64,000 nt of DNA from Trifolium pratense (GCF_020283565.1 NC_060059.1:32042838-32106837); one strand, 5' to 3'. Numbered from the stretch's first letter, positions 1-10,450 are shown. The notes: generated by a model not told the origin, from the sequence alone. Numbers and translations: made by a program.

Positions 1-861
1 CATTTTCCACAGATGTTAGGTCTACAATCTCCAATGCAAAAGAAACGACACAAGGTTCAGTATCACAATCCATCTTTTTGATTGTTGGTTTTTGTATTTG
101 TATTAGGAATTTGATAATGAATTTTTTTGTGGAATACAAATTCATCTTTCAATTTGTAGCAATCTCTAGCATAGTTCACCTTTGGGGACCTTCAAATACA
201 TGTGATCAGCTTCCTTCCTCCATGGTGGCATGTTAAACAAATGTTTCTTTTAAGTTGTGCATGCGTACACCATGCAGCACATGATGCAAAAATAACATCC
301 TTCCTACTTCAAAATGTTACTTAAAAGTTTGATATTAGTTTTATTGAGAATTAAGAGAAAGCGAAAGTGATTTGCATCTGAATCTGAAAGTGTATTCTAA
401 GTTTTAGATGATTATAGAATTATTTATACAAATACCAAAGCTTAGAGCACGCTTTATAATCGTAACAGAAATAACAGAATCCTAACATAGAGCCAGATCT
501 CTTACACTTGAGCAAAAAACTACAGTAACTAACCATTCATGTGTTTTCATTTAATAACCCAAGATTTTGGGATAGTTTCGTGATTGAAAAAACTAGGAGT
601 AACTAACTATTCACGTGTTTTCACTTAACATAGTTCATCATTGATGCCTTCACTTTACCTATAGGATATCAACCGCCCTTTCTTTATATGGTGTTTGATC
701 TCGTTGACCATGCTTATTACACAACACTGCTTGTGATCCTCGTTGACCATGCTTATTACACAACATATGGCGTTTATGAATCTACCAGATTTTGTGATCC
801 TTGTTGTCTTGTAGTGATGGTGGTTCTTTGATTCATACTGAATAAAGTGTTTTGCTTGTAG
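1..861. other. Upstream part of TTI1-like gene, intron-like, with short duplications
   Basis: No clear gene. Frame 3 is open from base 3 to about base 230 and its first 25 or so codons could be the end of an earlier exon of the TTI1-like gene, but I cannot prove this. The rest looks like intron or repeat DNA. Two short direct duplications are visible: a TAACTAAC..ATTCA(T/C)GTGTTTTCA(T/C)TTAA unit near 527-556 and 599-628, and a CGTTGACCATGCTTATTACA unit near 703-722 and again near 741-760. The last ~75 bases (from about 765) reappear at 12407, which marks the left edge of the TTI1 duplication. Confidence 0.35.
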
Positions 862-2273
862 ATCAGTGGGAGGTCATTTCATTCAAGTTAAATGATTCTA
901 GAAGATATAGACGAACAGTTGGTTCTATTGCTGGTTCATGTATTACTGCTGCAATCCCTCTTCTAGCTTCCTTCAAGCAAGATATATGCTTGGCTTCCCT
1001 GGATATAATTGAGGTATGCTTGACGTTTTTATACTTCCAACAGGTGTTTGCAAAGTTCTTTTCAGTTATTGTTTTCTTTTATGAATATTAAATGATATCC
1101 AATATGTGAAATAGATTTATTTTCTGTAAAAGTCTTTACTATTAAGCCAAGTACAGTTGAATAATTATTTTGTTATTTTTTAATTGCTATTGGGATAATT
1201 CCTTGTTTAGAGTGGCCTATTGGCAATAGCAAAAGTAGAAGCAGCTTATAAACATGAAAGAGGAATTAAAGAAGCCATAGAAGAGGCGCTAGAATCACTT
1301 TCATTGTATCAGCTGAAGGATACTTTGGAAGCTACTGAAGAAGAGGCTGATGAAAACAGGCTGCTTCCAGCAATGAATAAAATATGGCCATTCCTGGTTA
1401 CATGTATTCAGAACAGGAACCCAGTGGTGAGCAATCTTTCTTTGAAGTTCATTTCTTGCTTTAAGATCTGATTTCCAAATTCGGATGTAAACGATAGCTG
1501 GGATTAATTCATTGTCATAATTGTATGAATTATCTTGTGGAATTTCCTTCATCGCCTTAAGACTTCTTCATGTTATGTTTTGCTCTTCTGAAATTGCTTA
1601 AAAGATACTGATAGAATGTAATTGACAGGCTGTCCGGAGATGTTTGAATGTGATCAGCAATGTAGTACAAATATGTGGTGGAGATTTCTTCACACGCCGC
1701 TTCCATACCGATGGAACACACTTCTGGAAACTTCTAACAACATCCCCATTTCGGAAAATGTCCAATTTCAAAGATGAGAAGACCCCTTTACAACTCCCTT
1801 ACAGAAACAGTTCTGTAACTTCCGAGGATTCATTGGCCGAGACTTCCTATCTGAAAGTTCAGATTGCGGTGCTTAACATGGTTGCGGATTTATGCCGTAA
1901 TAAGAGGAGTGCCACAGCATTAGAACTTGTTTTGAAAAAGCTATGCGGATTGGCTGTTGGGATAGCTTGTAGCAATGTTGCTGGACTTCGCGATGCTTCT
2001 TTACATGCCCTTCACGGACTTGCATCTATTGATCCTGATCTTGTGTGGCTTCTCTTAGCCGATATCTACTACTCTATAAAGAAGAATGATGCTTTGCCTC
2101 CTCCACCTAGACCAGATTTACCAGAGATCTCTGAAATCATTCCTCTTCCTTCATCTCCCAAAGAATATCTATACGTACAGTATGGGGGACAGAGTTATGG
2201 TTTTGACATAGATTTGGCCTCTGTTGAGTTTGCTTTCACCAAGATTGATTCTCAATATCAAATGTATAACTGA
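862..2273 (+). CDS. TTI1: TTI1-like protein (TELO2-interacting protein 1), C-terminal exons
   Basis: This is the 3' end of a HEAT/ARM-repeat gene. TTI1 works with TELO2 and TTI2 (the TTT complex) as a co-chaperone for PIKK kinases such as TOR, ATM and ATR. Three exons join cleanly: 862-1013, 1211-1426 and 1629-2273 (stop TGA). The joins read ..DIIE/SGLLAIAK.. and ..NRNPV/AVRRCLNVIS.., both at GT-AG introns in phase 0. The segments for 'LLPAMNKIWPFLV', 'AVRRCLNVISNVVQICGGDF' and 'ASIDPDLVWLLLADIY' line up with the C-terminal region of animal TTI1, as I recall that family. Earlier exons lie to the left of the window. A near-identical but shortened copy is at 12407-13665. A copia element inserted about 75 bases after the stop. 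The family call rests on pattern recognition without a search, and an unrelated HEAT-repeat protein is the alternative. Confidence 0.75.
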
Positions 2274-2352
2274 ATTCTGTATTTGCATATATAAAATTAT
2301 TTTTATTTTCTATATCCTGTTCAACTAACTAATCTACTTCATGAGTATATGA

Positions 2353-2542
2353 TGTCAAGAATTATTGGCTTGATGCCTTTCTCATTGCTATTTCTTGTAT
2401 ATATAGAGGTTACAAGGTTATACAGGTAATTACACTAAATAATTACATTTAATGACAACAAATCAATATTTGATTTGTTTTCCTTATTCTAGATACAAAC
2501 TAATAATTATAATTAAGAGGACAGGTCAACTCCTTATTCACA
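2353..2542 (-). repeat. 3' LTR of the mini copia element
   Basis: 190 bp terminal repeat, TG..CA ends, adjoining the purine tract at about 2543-2551. It matches 2961-3150 except for about two substitutions. Confidence 0.92.
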
Positions 2543-2872
2543 TCCCCCCTCAAATTGATGCGGCTTGTCAAGGAGCATCAATTTGCTAACAAGAAACTGA
2601 TGGCGTGGGCGCGGAACAGCTTTGGTAAGAATATCTGCAACTTGGAACTGAGTACTGACATGAGGAAGTGCTATAAGTCGGTCATCATAGGCATCACGAA
2701 TGGAATGACAATCAACTTCGATATGTTTTGTGCGTTCATGAAAGACAGTATTTGCAACAATCTGGATGACACTTGTATTGTCGGCATAAAGTGATGTAGG
2801 CTCAGTTTGCGGAAATCCAAGTTCAGCCAAAAGACCACGTAACCAAATAATTTCTGAGCATGCAGCAGACAT
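2543..2872 (-). pseudogene. Copia RNase H C-terminal remnant
   Basis: The minus-strand frame encodes the end of a copia polyprotein. It has 'SEIIWLRGLLAELGF', 'LYADNTSVIQIV', 'HERTKHIEVDCH' and 'QVADILTKAVPRP', the usual order in the RNase H domain of Ty1-copia elements. The catalytic upstream half of RNase H and everything before it are missing. It is part of the 2353-3150 element and is not an independent gene. Confidence 0.9.
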
Positions 2873-2960
2873 GGCGCGATACTCAAATTCAATAGAGGAT
2901 TTAGAAACTCTTGAAACTCATGAGACATGTATTCACCACCAGAGTATGGCTCTGATACCA

Positions 2961-3150
2961 TGTCAAGAATTATTGGCTTGATGCCTTTCTCATTGCTATT
3001 TCTTGTATATATAGAGGTTACAAGGTTATACAGGTAATTACACTAAATAATTACATTTAATGAGAACAAATCAATATTTGATTTGTTTTCCTTATTCTAG
3101 AAACAAACTAATAATTATAATTAAGAGGACAGGTCAACTCCTTATTCACA
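2961..3150 (-). repeat. 5' LTR of the mini copia element
   Basis: 190 bp terminal repeat. On the minus strand it is followed directly by the PBS at about 2948-2960 (TGGTATCAGAGCC). The right flank carries the TSD copy TATGA. Confidence 0.92.
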
Positions 3151-3399
3151 TATGATTGACCTTTGACTAGTTTAATTTGGATGAGGTTTTAAGAAAAAAT
3201 ATTTTTTAAAACTTGTTTTGGAATAAGTTAAAATCATTTTTGTCCGAGTAATTCAAATCAAGTGAGGCTAAGTATGTATTTTGGTCAGCATTTGCCCATT
3301 CAATTCACTGCATATAGAAATTAAGACATTCTAAACCACTATACTTATAAAAGTAATACAAAGCACACCCTTGTGGGAAAAAATATATAACAAGGTATT

Positions 3400-3842
3400 A
3401 TGGAAAGGTGATAGAATGTGTCAGGATAAGTAGAAGGTTCGAAGGTCAATGAAGGATTTAAGCAAAGCATGTTCACTCATAATACAAATGTAGAATGGAG
3501 CAGAAGCCGGCACAACTTAGAGGGATTGATATTGGCATTCGGTAAGGTGTATATGATGATGCAAAGAAAAAGCTAGTACCTATAAATGAATGGTGCAAGA
3601 AATTGTGGAGAAGGGAGGCACCAGTTGAAGCAGGGTATGTGCATTTGAAAATAGGTACAATCGAGTTAATTTTGTGATGATGTTGTGATGTATCAAAACT
3701 CTCGTAAGATTTGTTGATTTAAATTGTCTTGACTTTCGAGTATATGATTTGGTGTGAGCTCTACAATCCTTCATAGAAGATGGATATAATTTGGTCCTTT
3801 GTATGGGTTGGAGTACCCCTTGTACTCCCATTGATAAAAAAA
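3400..3842 (+). mobile_element. Probable 3' end of a LINE, decayed
   Basis: The stretch ends with GGAGTACCCCTTGTACTCCC, an ATTGATAAAA signal and an A tail near 3830-3842, which resembles the 3' ends of plant non-LTR elements. No reverse-transcriptase frame is visible upstream, so this would be a heavily 5'-truncated copy. The span before it (3156-3400) shows nothing I recognise. The call is tentative. Confidence 0.35.
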
Positions 3843-4660
3843 AGTTGCATATTAAAAAAGCTTTTGTTGCCGAAAATTGACCACCATCGCGAATATGATA
3901 ACAAATTGTATGAATATCACTAAAGTATGAAATTGTTAAATAACTTATAGGATAAGTTAGTGTACAAATGAATACATTGATTCACCTTGAATACAACTTC
4001 CAACTTTCCCATATAGTCCTTCTGATAGTAAACCCTTAGAAAGTAAGGTGTGTGAGCTCAGTCAAGCACTTATTGTTGTTTGTGGAACAAATTTGCAAAG
4101 TATATTTACAATATTTTAAATGATAATGCAAAGAAAAAAAAATCTGAAGATATGCACCGAAAACATTGTCAGCAGGAACCAAGAATGCATATAATTTGTC
4201 GAGGTCTATCTGGTTAGCCAGCACAACATTTATTACCTGTAAATGATCAATAAAATGAAAATTAAGGAACCAGATGATTAAAAATTGATCTGATATTAAT
4301 CAAATAAACAAGTTACATGTTTTGTAAGTTAATACATATACCTCTTGGTTCATGAATTTCATGTAGTTAGAAATTTCAGGGTTTTTCAATCACTGATATT
4401 GCCCAATGTATTGTTTATCAGATATTCACCGCGCTGTGTATAAGTACAAGCCATGAGAAAACTTACCATAATAATAAAGTGAATTAAAAGAAGAAACATA
4501 CCCATGTTGAATGAATACATATTTTACATCGACAATATGTATGTAGGTGAATTGTAAAAATAGGGTTTATTTAGTTTAAATGGTAACTCTGTTTTTCTTA
4601 TCTCATTGTTAAATCTGCTAAAACTACATTCATCGGTGATACTTGATGTTCTTCTAACAA
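3843..4660. other. Intergenic, no supported gene
   Basis: AT-rich DNA with stops in all frames. One minus-strand stretch at about 4143-4240 is bounded by a possible acceptor (TTTACAG) and reads 'ANQIDLDKLYAFLVPADN', which looks protein-like. I do not recognise it and there is no partner exon, so I do not call a gene. Confidence 0.4.
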
Positions 4661-4735
4661 TGCAGATAGAAAAGGAATATATGGAAAGTGTAAGGTGTGG
4701 AAAAATAGGACATAATAGAAGGACATGCAAAGGTT
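4661..4735 (+). pseudogene. CCHC zinc-knuckle scrap, Mutator-transposase-like
   Basis: The translation contains CGKIGHNRRTCKG, the second half of a CX2CX4HX4C zinc knuckle as found at the C-terminus of MuDR-type plant transposases. The first cysteine pair (GKC) is readable only in a neighbouring frame, so the fragment carries a frameshift. No other transposase domain is nearby. Confidence 0.45.
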
Positions 4736-4821
4736 ATACCATACACCTATCCCAACACAATCCCTCTACCTTTAGGTTATGTTTAGATTGGTGGTATATG
4801 ATAGAATAGAATGGATTATTT

Positions 4822-4966
4822 TTGTCCACTACAAGTCCTAGCTTAACTGACAAAAAATGCCGAAATTGGTCGGACACCATGACCGGGGTTCGGACCCCGG
4901 CTCCCTCACTTGTGTGTGTGTGAGTTTATGATGACTTTTGCCATTTCGTCTATGTACCAAAAAAAA
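4822..4966 (+). mobile_element. tRNA-derived SINE with intact target-site duplication
   Basis: The element has an A-box-like TAGCTTAACTGACAAA at about 4839, a B-box-like GGGGTTCGGACCCCGG at about 4882, and ends in an A run. A 14-bp direct repeat AGAATGGATTATTT flanks it at 4808-4821 and 4967-4980. Pol III promoter boxes, an A tail and a long TSD together define a SINE mobilised by LINE machinery. It is not a functional tRNA gene because no cloverleaf or anticodon arm is formed. Confidence 0.85.
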
Positions 4967-4980
4967 AGAATGGATTATTT

Positions 4981-5461
4981 AAAATATTATGGATATATCC
5001 CTATGTTTGTCATATTTTTGTTTAACAGGACAAAGGCTTCAAGCCTCTGTGTAAGCCACTTATCTTCCACACCTGTATTTGTCATTGAGTTTCAATCTGC
5101 ATCAGTGCAATATTATTTTAAAACTTTAGCCTAATTAGTAGTGAAATGAGTTCTTAGTACAACAAAAGAAGCCATAACAATATTCAATCTATTCAAATAA
5201 AAAAAAATGTCAAATATCCAAAGATGGTATATATCTCTCTTTCTCCATTACTAGGTCATAGTATCTTTCATTAGATAATTCTTTTTTTAATAGAGAAGGA
5301 GCTTATAGCAGCAGCATTATATAATTTTATTACAGTGAATTGCTGACAACTGATTTTGCATAAATCTGAAAATGTTGTGACAATTAATTAGAACAAATAA
5401 AAAACTAATTAATGGTCCAAACATGTACCAAATTAATAAGTAAACAGTTTTCATAATTAAC
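4981..5461. other. Intergenic; empty site of a MITE at 5458-5460
   Basis: No gene seen. Its last ~30 bases match 18549-18579, and the single TAA at 5458-5460 is the unoccupied version of the MITE insertion site found at 18577-19244. Confidence 0.6.
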
Positions 5462-6357
5462 ATTGACATTGTGTACCTTTTCTTTGAATAATTGTTCAAT
5501 AGTTGTGTTGAGATCACCTTTCCACCACCTATTTTCTTCTTCCACTTCAATTTCTGTCAGATATGGTGCCACTGTGACTTCTGATGAGAATACCTATTGT
5601 GATGGCGTAATACTATCTTATTGGTTTATGAGTTCTTGGAGAAGGGTAGTATGGACAAAATTTTGAAAGATGATGAACTAGCAACTGCATTTGATTGGAA
5701 TAAGAGGGTGAATGTCATTAAAGATGTTGCAAATGCTCTATGCTATATGCATCATCATTGTTCACCTCCGATCATTCATCGTGATATATCCAGCAAGAAT
5801 GTTATTTTGGATTTGGAATATGTGGCTCATGTATCAGACTTCGGACAGCTAAGTTTCTTAATCCCGATTCTTCCAACTGGACCTCTTTTGTGGGCACATT
5901 TGGATATGCTGCAACAGGTTAATTTCCTCTTTCGTAATTTATTACTTATATTAATTGTCTACATTTAGTGTTCGGTTTTGGAACCCTATTTTTCAAATTG
6001 ATAACTATTATTGTTTGTTACAGAACTTGCATACACAATGGAAGTAAATGAAAAGTGTGATGTGTATAGTTTTGCTGTGTTAACCATGGAAATACTGTTT
6101 GGAAAGCATCCCGGAGATATTGTATCTGCTTTGTTGCAATCAAGTCGTATATACCAAACAATTGATGCTATGTCATTGAATGATAAGTTGGATCAACGCC
6201 TTCCTCGTCCTACGAATGATATTGGAAAAGAAGTGGTATCAATTATGAGAATTGCATGTCTTAATTGAAAGCCCGCATAGTCGCCGATCAATGGAGCAAG
6301 TTTGCAAGGAGATTGTATTGTCAAAGTCATCTTCAAATATAGCAATAGGGTGATTTG
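5462..6357 (+). pseudogene. LRR-RLK kinase-domain fragment (copy A), chimeric 5' end
   Basis: Only the C-terminal half of a receptor kinase is left. It starts at about 5617 in the hinge region (VYEFLEKGS), keeps an intact HRD (IIHRDISSKN, about 5770-5800) and DFG, has an intron at about 5920-6023, and continues with 'ELAYTMEVNEKCDVYSF'. A one-base deletion just after the DFG codons (near 5844) and a five-base deletion near 6258 break the frame. The 5' flank (5462-5605) is not kinase sequence. It matches 19245-19385, downstream of copy B, so the fragment is joined to foreign DNA. From 5620 onward it is almost identical to copy C at 30270. LRRs, transmembrane segment and ATP-binding loop are absent. 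Confidence 0.85.
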
Positions 6358-6846
6358 ATCTTAATGATTTATTAGACAATATTTTCCATCCTTGTTTTTA
6401 ATACAGGATAAAAGTGTTTTATCTTCTGAATAAATTATAGCTAAGAGTTAATGTTCTTCTTGCTTTCAGTCAGATAGATAGATAATGTATTGTTCTCTTC
6501 TTGGTGTAACTTTGTTGTATGAGTTAGTATTGTACTCATTTTGGCTTCTTTAAAAATAATACCATTACTTCTCTGTTTTGTGTTGGTAAATTTGTCTTGA
6601 ACTTATTGTATATTTTAAGTCATATTATTTTTCTTTTTTAAAAATAATACCACTACTTCTTTTTTGTATTGTAAGGTTTTTTTTTGTTATCATGTTATTT
6701 GGCTAATCTTCGTTGAAGAATATGTGGGGAACATGAGTGTTAATATAGTCTTATTACAAATTTTTTAAGTCAGTTTTGCATGAAGAATTCTTTGTATGTA
6801 AGGTACTAACATGAAAATATTGTTGGAATCAATAGAGTGAAGGGCA
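6358..6846. other. 3' flank of RLK copy A
   Basis: AT-rich 3' flank shared with copies B and C for roughly the first 250 bases (poly-T rich, repeated ATAATACCA(T/C)TACTTCT motif at about 6557 and 6644). No gene. Confidence 0.5.
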
Positions 6847-7101
6847 TGTTGGAGATACACTATGAATTTGGGATTATAGAATGAGAAAAGAGTAATAAGA
6901 GAAAGGTAAAGTAATTGCATTAATAAAAATTCTGTTTGTACAAGCTTATATAGTGTGATTACTTGAATCACAAGTAACTACAGTAGACTAAAACTAACTA
7001 TAGTAAGCAGTTATAACAAACTAACTAACTATAGTAACTAACTGTAATCTAACTAACTAACTAACTAACTAGCACAAGGCATTTGAATTACATTCATAAC
7101 A
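6847..7101 (-). repeat. Copia LTR (copy A)
   Basis: A 255 bp terminal repeat, TGTTGG..TAACA on the plus strand. On the minus strand it is preceded by the polypurine tract AATTAAGGGGGCA (about 7102-7114) and contains a TATA-like element. Repeated AACTAACTA units inside explain the length difference from the copy at 31498-31744. No matching second LTR is present. Confidence 0.8.
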
Positions 7102-7107
7102 TGCCCC

Positions 7108-7565
7108 CTTAATTCAAATGCTCTAAGGACATGACTCCAATCTTGCTCCTCAGTCCTTTGAACCTGTCATGCTTCAATCCCTTTGTCAATATGTCAGCTT
7201 CTTGTTCTACATTAGGGCAGTGAGATAGCACAATTCTCCCTTTTCTTAGCAGACTTGTTGTCAACAAGGAGTTGAATTGGTTCACTAAGTTCAGTTTTGC
7301 TGCCTTGACAAGCAGCAAAAGCACAAGCAATGTACTCTGCCTCACAAGATGAGAGGGAAATCACTGGCTGCTTCTTGGAACACCATGGAATTGGAGCATT
7401 TAAGAATTTGAATATGTAACCTGTAGTGCTTCTTTTGTCCACATGATCTCCACACCAGTCAGATTCTGAAAATCCTCCCAATCTATTCACTGCATTGTTG
7501 ACATTGTTTGGAAACAGCACTCCATAATCAATTGTACCTTGCACATATCTCATAATTCTCTTCAC
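7108..7565 (-). pseudogene. Copia RNase H fragment (copy A)
   Basis: The minus-strand translation carries 'MKRIMRYVQGT', 'GFSESDWCGDHVDKRSTTGY', 'PWCSKKQPVISLSSCEAEYI' and, in another frame, 'QEADILTKGL'. These are the usual landmarks of the copia RT tail and RNase H domain, so a frameshift lies near 7300. The fragment stops abruptly at about 7567, and copy C stops at the same point. The truncation therefore predates the segmental duplication. Confidence 0.88.
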
Positions 7566-7919
7566 CTATACCGGAACTGCGAAAACGAGAAATTATTGGT
7601 TCGAACTCAGACCCCTGCTAAAAAAAGTTAGTTAGATTACAGGGTCCCTCTTAAAACATTTGAAGTGCGTTCGAGGCTGCCCTCGAATGAAGATTTAGGA
7701 AACATTGTGTGAAAGTCACTTAGAAAAACTGTTGGAGTTTCATCGAAGCATTGCAAATGAAAAAATTGAAACTTGATAATTTTTTCTAAAGTTAACAAGA
7801 AAGTTTAAAATTACTAACATAATAATGAGACTTATTAAATGGGTTTATGACACAATGTAGAAGAAAAGATATCCACTAAAACATGGAAAAATAATGTTTT
7901 ATAGCATAAGCTAACAAAC
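7566..7919. other. Unassigned repeat DNA, shared with 32209-32562
   Basis: No coding frame. It contains a B-box-like GGTTCGAACTC at about 7600 that may belong to an old SINE, but no A box or TSD is visible. Confidence 0.35.
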
Positions 7920-8360
7920 CTATTTAAGATGACATAGAGAACTGTCACAATAACACTTGTAACACCAAAATCCTTTTCCAATTATTTTGTGAAAATCAGA
8001 CATTGACTCGAAACTTTCCTCGAAACGAGCCGTATTTTGAATTTGTTCAATTTTGAGTCGTGCGATTTCTCTTGGAGTTTGACCACCCTTCTTCATTTCC
8101 CTCCAATTAGCCAAAGTTTTCTTCACTTGAGGATCGGTGAAAGTATCCATTAACCTTTTGTTGGAAGGAATTTGCACCAATGAAATAGTGTCATGATGAT
8201 CACTTGCATTAAAACTTTGTTGTTTTTCCATGGACTGATCGATTTTAACTCTCTTTGCAACAACAGTAACAGACACCCTTTTTCTCTTGTTGCCACAATT
8301 TCTTTTGGCAAGAAGAGACTTTGTTTTGAATAATCCACTTTTTTTGTGCGAGAATTCCAT
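7920..8360 (-). CDS. Unknown 146-residue basic protein, copy A
   Basis: I do not recognise this gene. The frame is open to 8459, and I prefer the ATG at 8358-8360 (MEFSHKKSG) because the sequence before it is low-complexity. The predicted protein is lysine-rich, with an NLS-like NKRKR near residue 26, a polar middle, a 'GQTPREIARLKIEQIQNT' helix-like stretch and a Cys-rich tail (FWCYKCYCDSSLCHLK) that might bind a metal. An identical frame sits at 32563-33003 inside the 3.7 kb duplicated segment. It could be a captured exon in a transposon or a real small gene. The stop falls just before a TTAAATAG/GTTTG boundary. Confidence 0.35.
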   Translation of the reverse strand: MEFSHKKSGLFKTKSLLAKRNCGNKRKRVSVTVVAKRVKIDQSMEKQQSFNASDHHDTISLVQIPSNKRLMDTFTDPQVKKTLANWREMKKGGQTPREIARLKIEQIQNTARFEESFESMSDFHKIIGKGFWCYKCYCDSSLCHLK

Positions 8361-9325
8361 TTTGATGGGTTGGGAAGAAAGTGAGTGGCGCAGGGCAGGC
8401 AGAGTAAGAGAAAACTCACCGAGAGAAAGTGAGTGGCGCAGCGAAACCCCCCGGAGCAAGGAGAGAAAGTGAGCGGCGCAGCGCAGGAAGAGTAAGCGAA
8501 ACCCGGAGAGAAAGTGAGAGTAATAAAACGCAGCAGAGTAAGTGAAGTGAGTGAGATGAGAGTAAGCGAGTGAGTGAGTGAAAAATTGAATGAAGTTAAG
8601 AACAAAGAGTGAGATACAATATAACGGTTAAGAACAAAGATTTGATTTTTATTATTTTAGATTGAGAAAAGATTGAGTCTTGATTCCCACGCGCCAGCCA
8701 GCGGGAAATATCTTCCAACGGAAATATTCATACAAAACAGAACAAACCATTCAAATTCTCACTCACATAAAAAAACCTTTAATTTCTATCCTAACAAAAA
8801 ATTACCGTTAATACATACATTAATAGCTGGCGTAAGTAATAAATGATTAGGGTTTCTTACAAGATTTAATTTTTATTTTGAATGAAAAAAGATTTGATTT
8901 TTATTATTTTCCAACGGTACTATTCATACAAAACAGAACAAACCATTCACAGTGGATTTCGAAATACAAACTTACCTCAGATTCGTTCTTCTTGTTCGCT
9001 TCTTCATACTTCGTTTTCGCCAGATTATTCTTCGTGCTGTTCTTCGATTTCGTCGTGTTGTTCCTCGTTTTCGCCGGATTCTTCATCGTGTTGTTCGATT
9101 CCTTCATCGTTTTGTTGTTCTTCATTCTTCCTTTTGTTGTTCTTCTTCTCTTCTAGGGCAAAGAAAAAGAATGTAACAATGGGGGTAAACAAAACAAAAC
9201 ACGCCATTTGTTCTTCTTTTAAATTTTCAGATTTTTTATTTTAAAATTTAATAATAAATAAAGAATATATTTACACAATCATTAATGATGTGGCAATTTA
9301 AAAAAAAATAAAAAAATAAAATAAT
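8361..9325. repeat. Right part of the duplicated segment, with degenerate TTC-rich minisatellite
   Basis: 8370-8600 holds repeated AGAGAAAGTGAGTGGCGCAG units. 8985-9150 holds degenerate repeats of a TTCTTCGTGTTGTTC-type unit. All frames through it are long and low-complexity (K/N/E-rich on minus, F/R/V- or S/C-rich on plus), so I do not call them genes. The whole span recurs at 33004-33940. The block near 8790-8870 (TTACCGTTAATACATACATT..) also occurs at 22636-22700 next to the response regulator. Confidence 0.6.
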
Positions 9326-10320
9326 GAGACTTGTTGATCTATTAGTGAAAAAAGTTTAACGACGCAACTTGTTTGCCGCTTACCTTTTCATCCGTGTGTA
9401 ATTATTTTGGCTAAATATATAATAGATATACATTTCAGTGAAAAAAAAAAGAAAAAAAAAGTGAAAACAAGTGTATGCATGATAATTTTTCTCATTTATA
9501 TATCATAGACTTGATTCATTCATAGACAAATATATAGTTAATTAATCCCGTAAAAAATTATATAGTTAACTAACTTTTTTGCAAGTTACTAACCTAACTA
9601 TTAATTTTATATAACATTTTGCTTTATGAATTTAACCTTAGGATATCTTTTTTGAAAATATTTTCTATTTTTATTTTTTTAAAATGTGTTAATTTTAAGA
9701 GGTTTTCAAAAAACAATCGCTAACTAGAATATAAAAGACAAGTTTAAACAAAATATTACTTAGTAAAATAGTCTGAACCCCCTGCTCCAGGTTCCTGGAG
9801 ACGCCACTGCATTCACTCACATAAAAAACCATCAAACAAAATCAAAATCAAGGAACATAAATCAGACCAAACAGAACAAGCAAGAAGAAGCAGAGGAAAA
9901 AAAAGAAGGAGAGGTTTCCGCCACACACCGCCGCAACCACCTCCTTCGTCGCGAATTCGCCGTGCACCACCGCAAACCACACGCAATCTCTATACACCAG
10001 ACTTTCATCGCTGCTGTTGTTGGGGGGAGGGAAGATGAAATGGAAATAGAGAGGATGAAGAGCTAGAAAGAAAGCTGAGAGAAAGGCGTGAAATTTCTAG
10101 ATTTTGTTGATGATGATTTTTCTGGATTTTTTATGAATTGAATGAATATGGTGATGAAGATGAAGAAGGAGGAGGGAATGAAGTGTTTGTGCTTCATTAT
10201 TAGATATCATAGATTTGCAAGATCTAAAGGTAGTAAAAGATCAAATGGTGATAATTAGAATTTTAATGAGGTTTATGGTGGACCACTTTCAATGTTGGTC
10301 CACCTAATACATTTGTGGTT
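9326..10320. other. Intergenic, no supported gene
   Basis: AT-rich. A GC-richer patch at 9840-10060 (CCGCCACACACCGCCGCAACC) resembles a plant 5' leader, but no open frame or splice partner follows. Nothing firm can be called. Confidence 0.4.
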
Positions 10321-10450
10321 GTTAAATTAACGGAAGAGACCAAAATGATTAACGGAAATGTCTTTAAGGGACTTTTCCGGACTTTTTTTTCCTTTAAGGG
10401 ACCATTGTGAAACATTAAATGTCTTTAAGGGACCAAAGAACTAATTAAGC
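10321..10450. repeat. Short repeats of a CTTTAAGGGAC motif
   Basis: The motif TCTTTAAGGGAC(C/T) or CCTTTAAGGGACC occurs three times in about 100 bases (near 10362, 10390 and 10421). Such wording is common at the ends of legume transposons, but I see no matching inverted end. Confidence 0.4.

Larger units (their letters stand above)
2353..3150 (-). mobile_element. Internally deleted Ty1-copia retrotransposon with both LTRs
   Basis: A compact minus-strand LTR element of 798 bp. Both LTRs are 190 bp, begin TGTCAAG and end TTCACA on the plus strand, and differ at only about two sites, so the insertion is recent. The 5-bp target-site duplication TATGA flanks it at 2348-2352 and 3151-3155. Read on the minus strand, the primer-binding site TGGTATCAGAGCC (initiator-Met tRNA type) follows the 5' LTR (2961-3150), and the purine tract GAGGGGGGA precedes the 3' LTR (2353-2542). 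Only the end of RNase H and the PBS flank remain between them, so gag, protease, integrase and RT were deleted. It cannot move by itself. The TTI1 copy at 13.6 kb lacks this insertion. Confidence 0.92.

Noticed and set aside
1301..1552. Open frame on the minus strand opposite the TTI1 exon
   Set aside because: It is the shadow of a conserved plus-strand exon and recurs in the duplicate only because the DNA does.
4036..4224. Minus frame with protein-like text (LDKLYAFLVPADNVFGAY)
   Set aside because: Not recognised, has no partner exon and only one plausible splice site. Mentioned but not called.
4879..4900. tRNA-like B box suggesting a tRNA gene
   Set aside because: No acceptor stem or anticodon arm can be formed. 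The A tail and 14-bp TSD show that it is a SINE.
8878..9244. Several overlapping long frames on both strands
   Set aside because: They arise from a degenerate TTC-rich minisatellite that avoids stops in many frames. The compositions are implausible.
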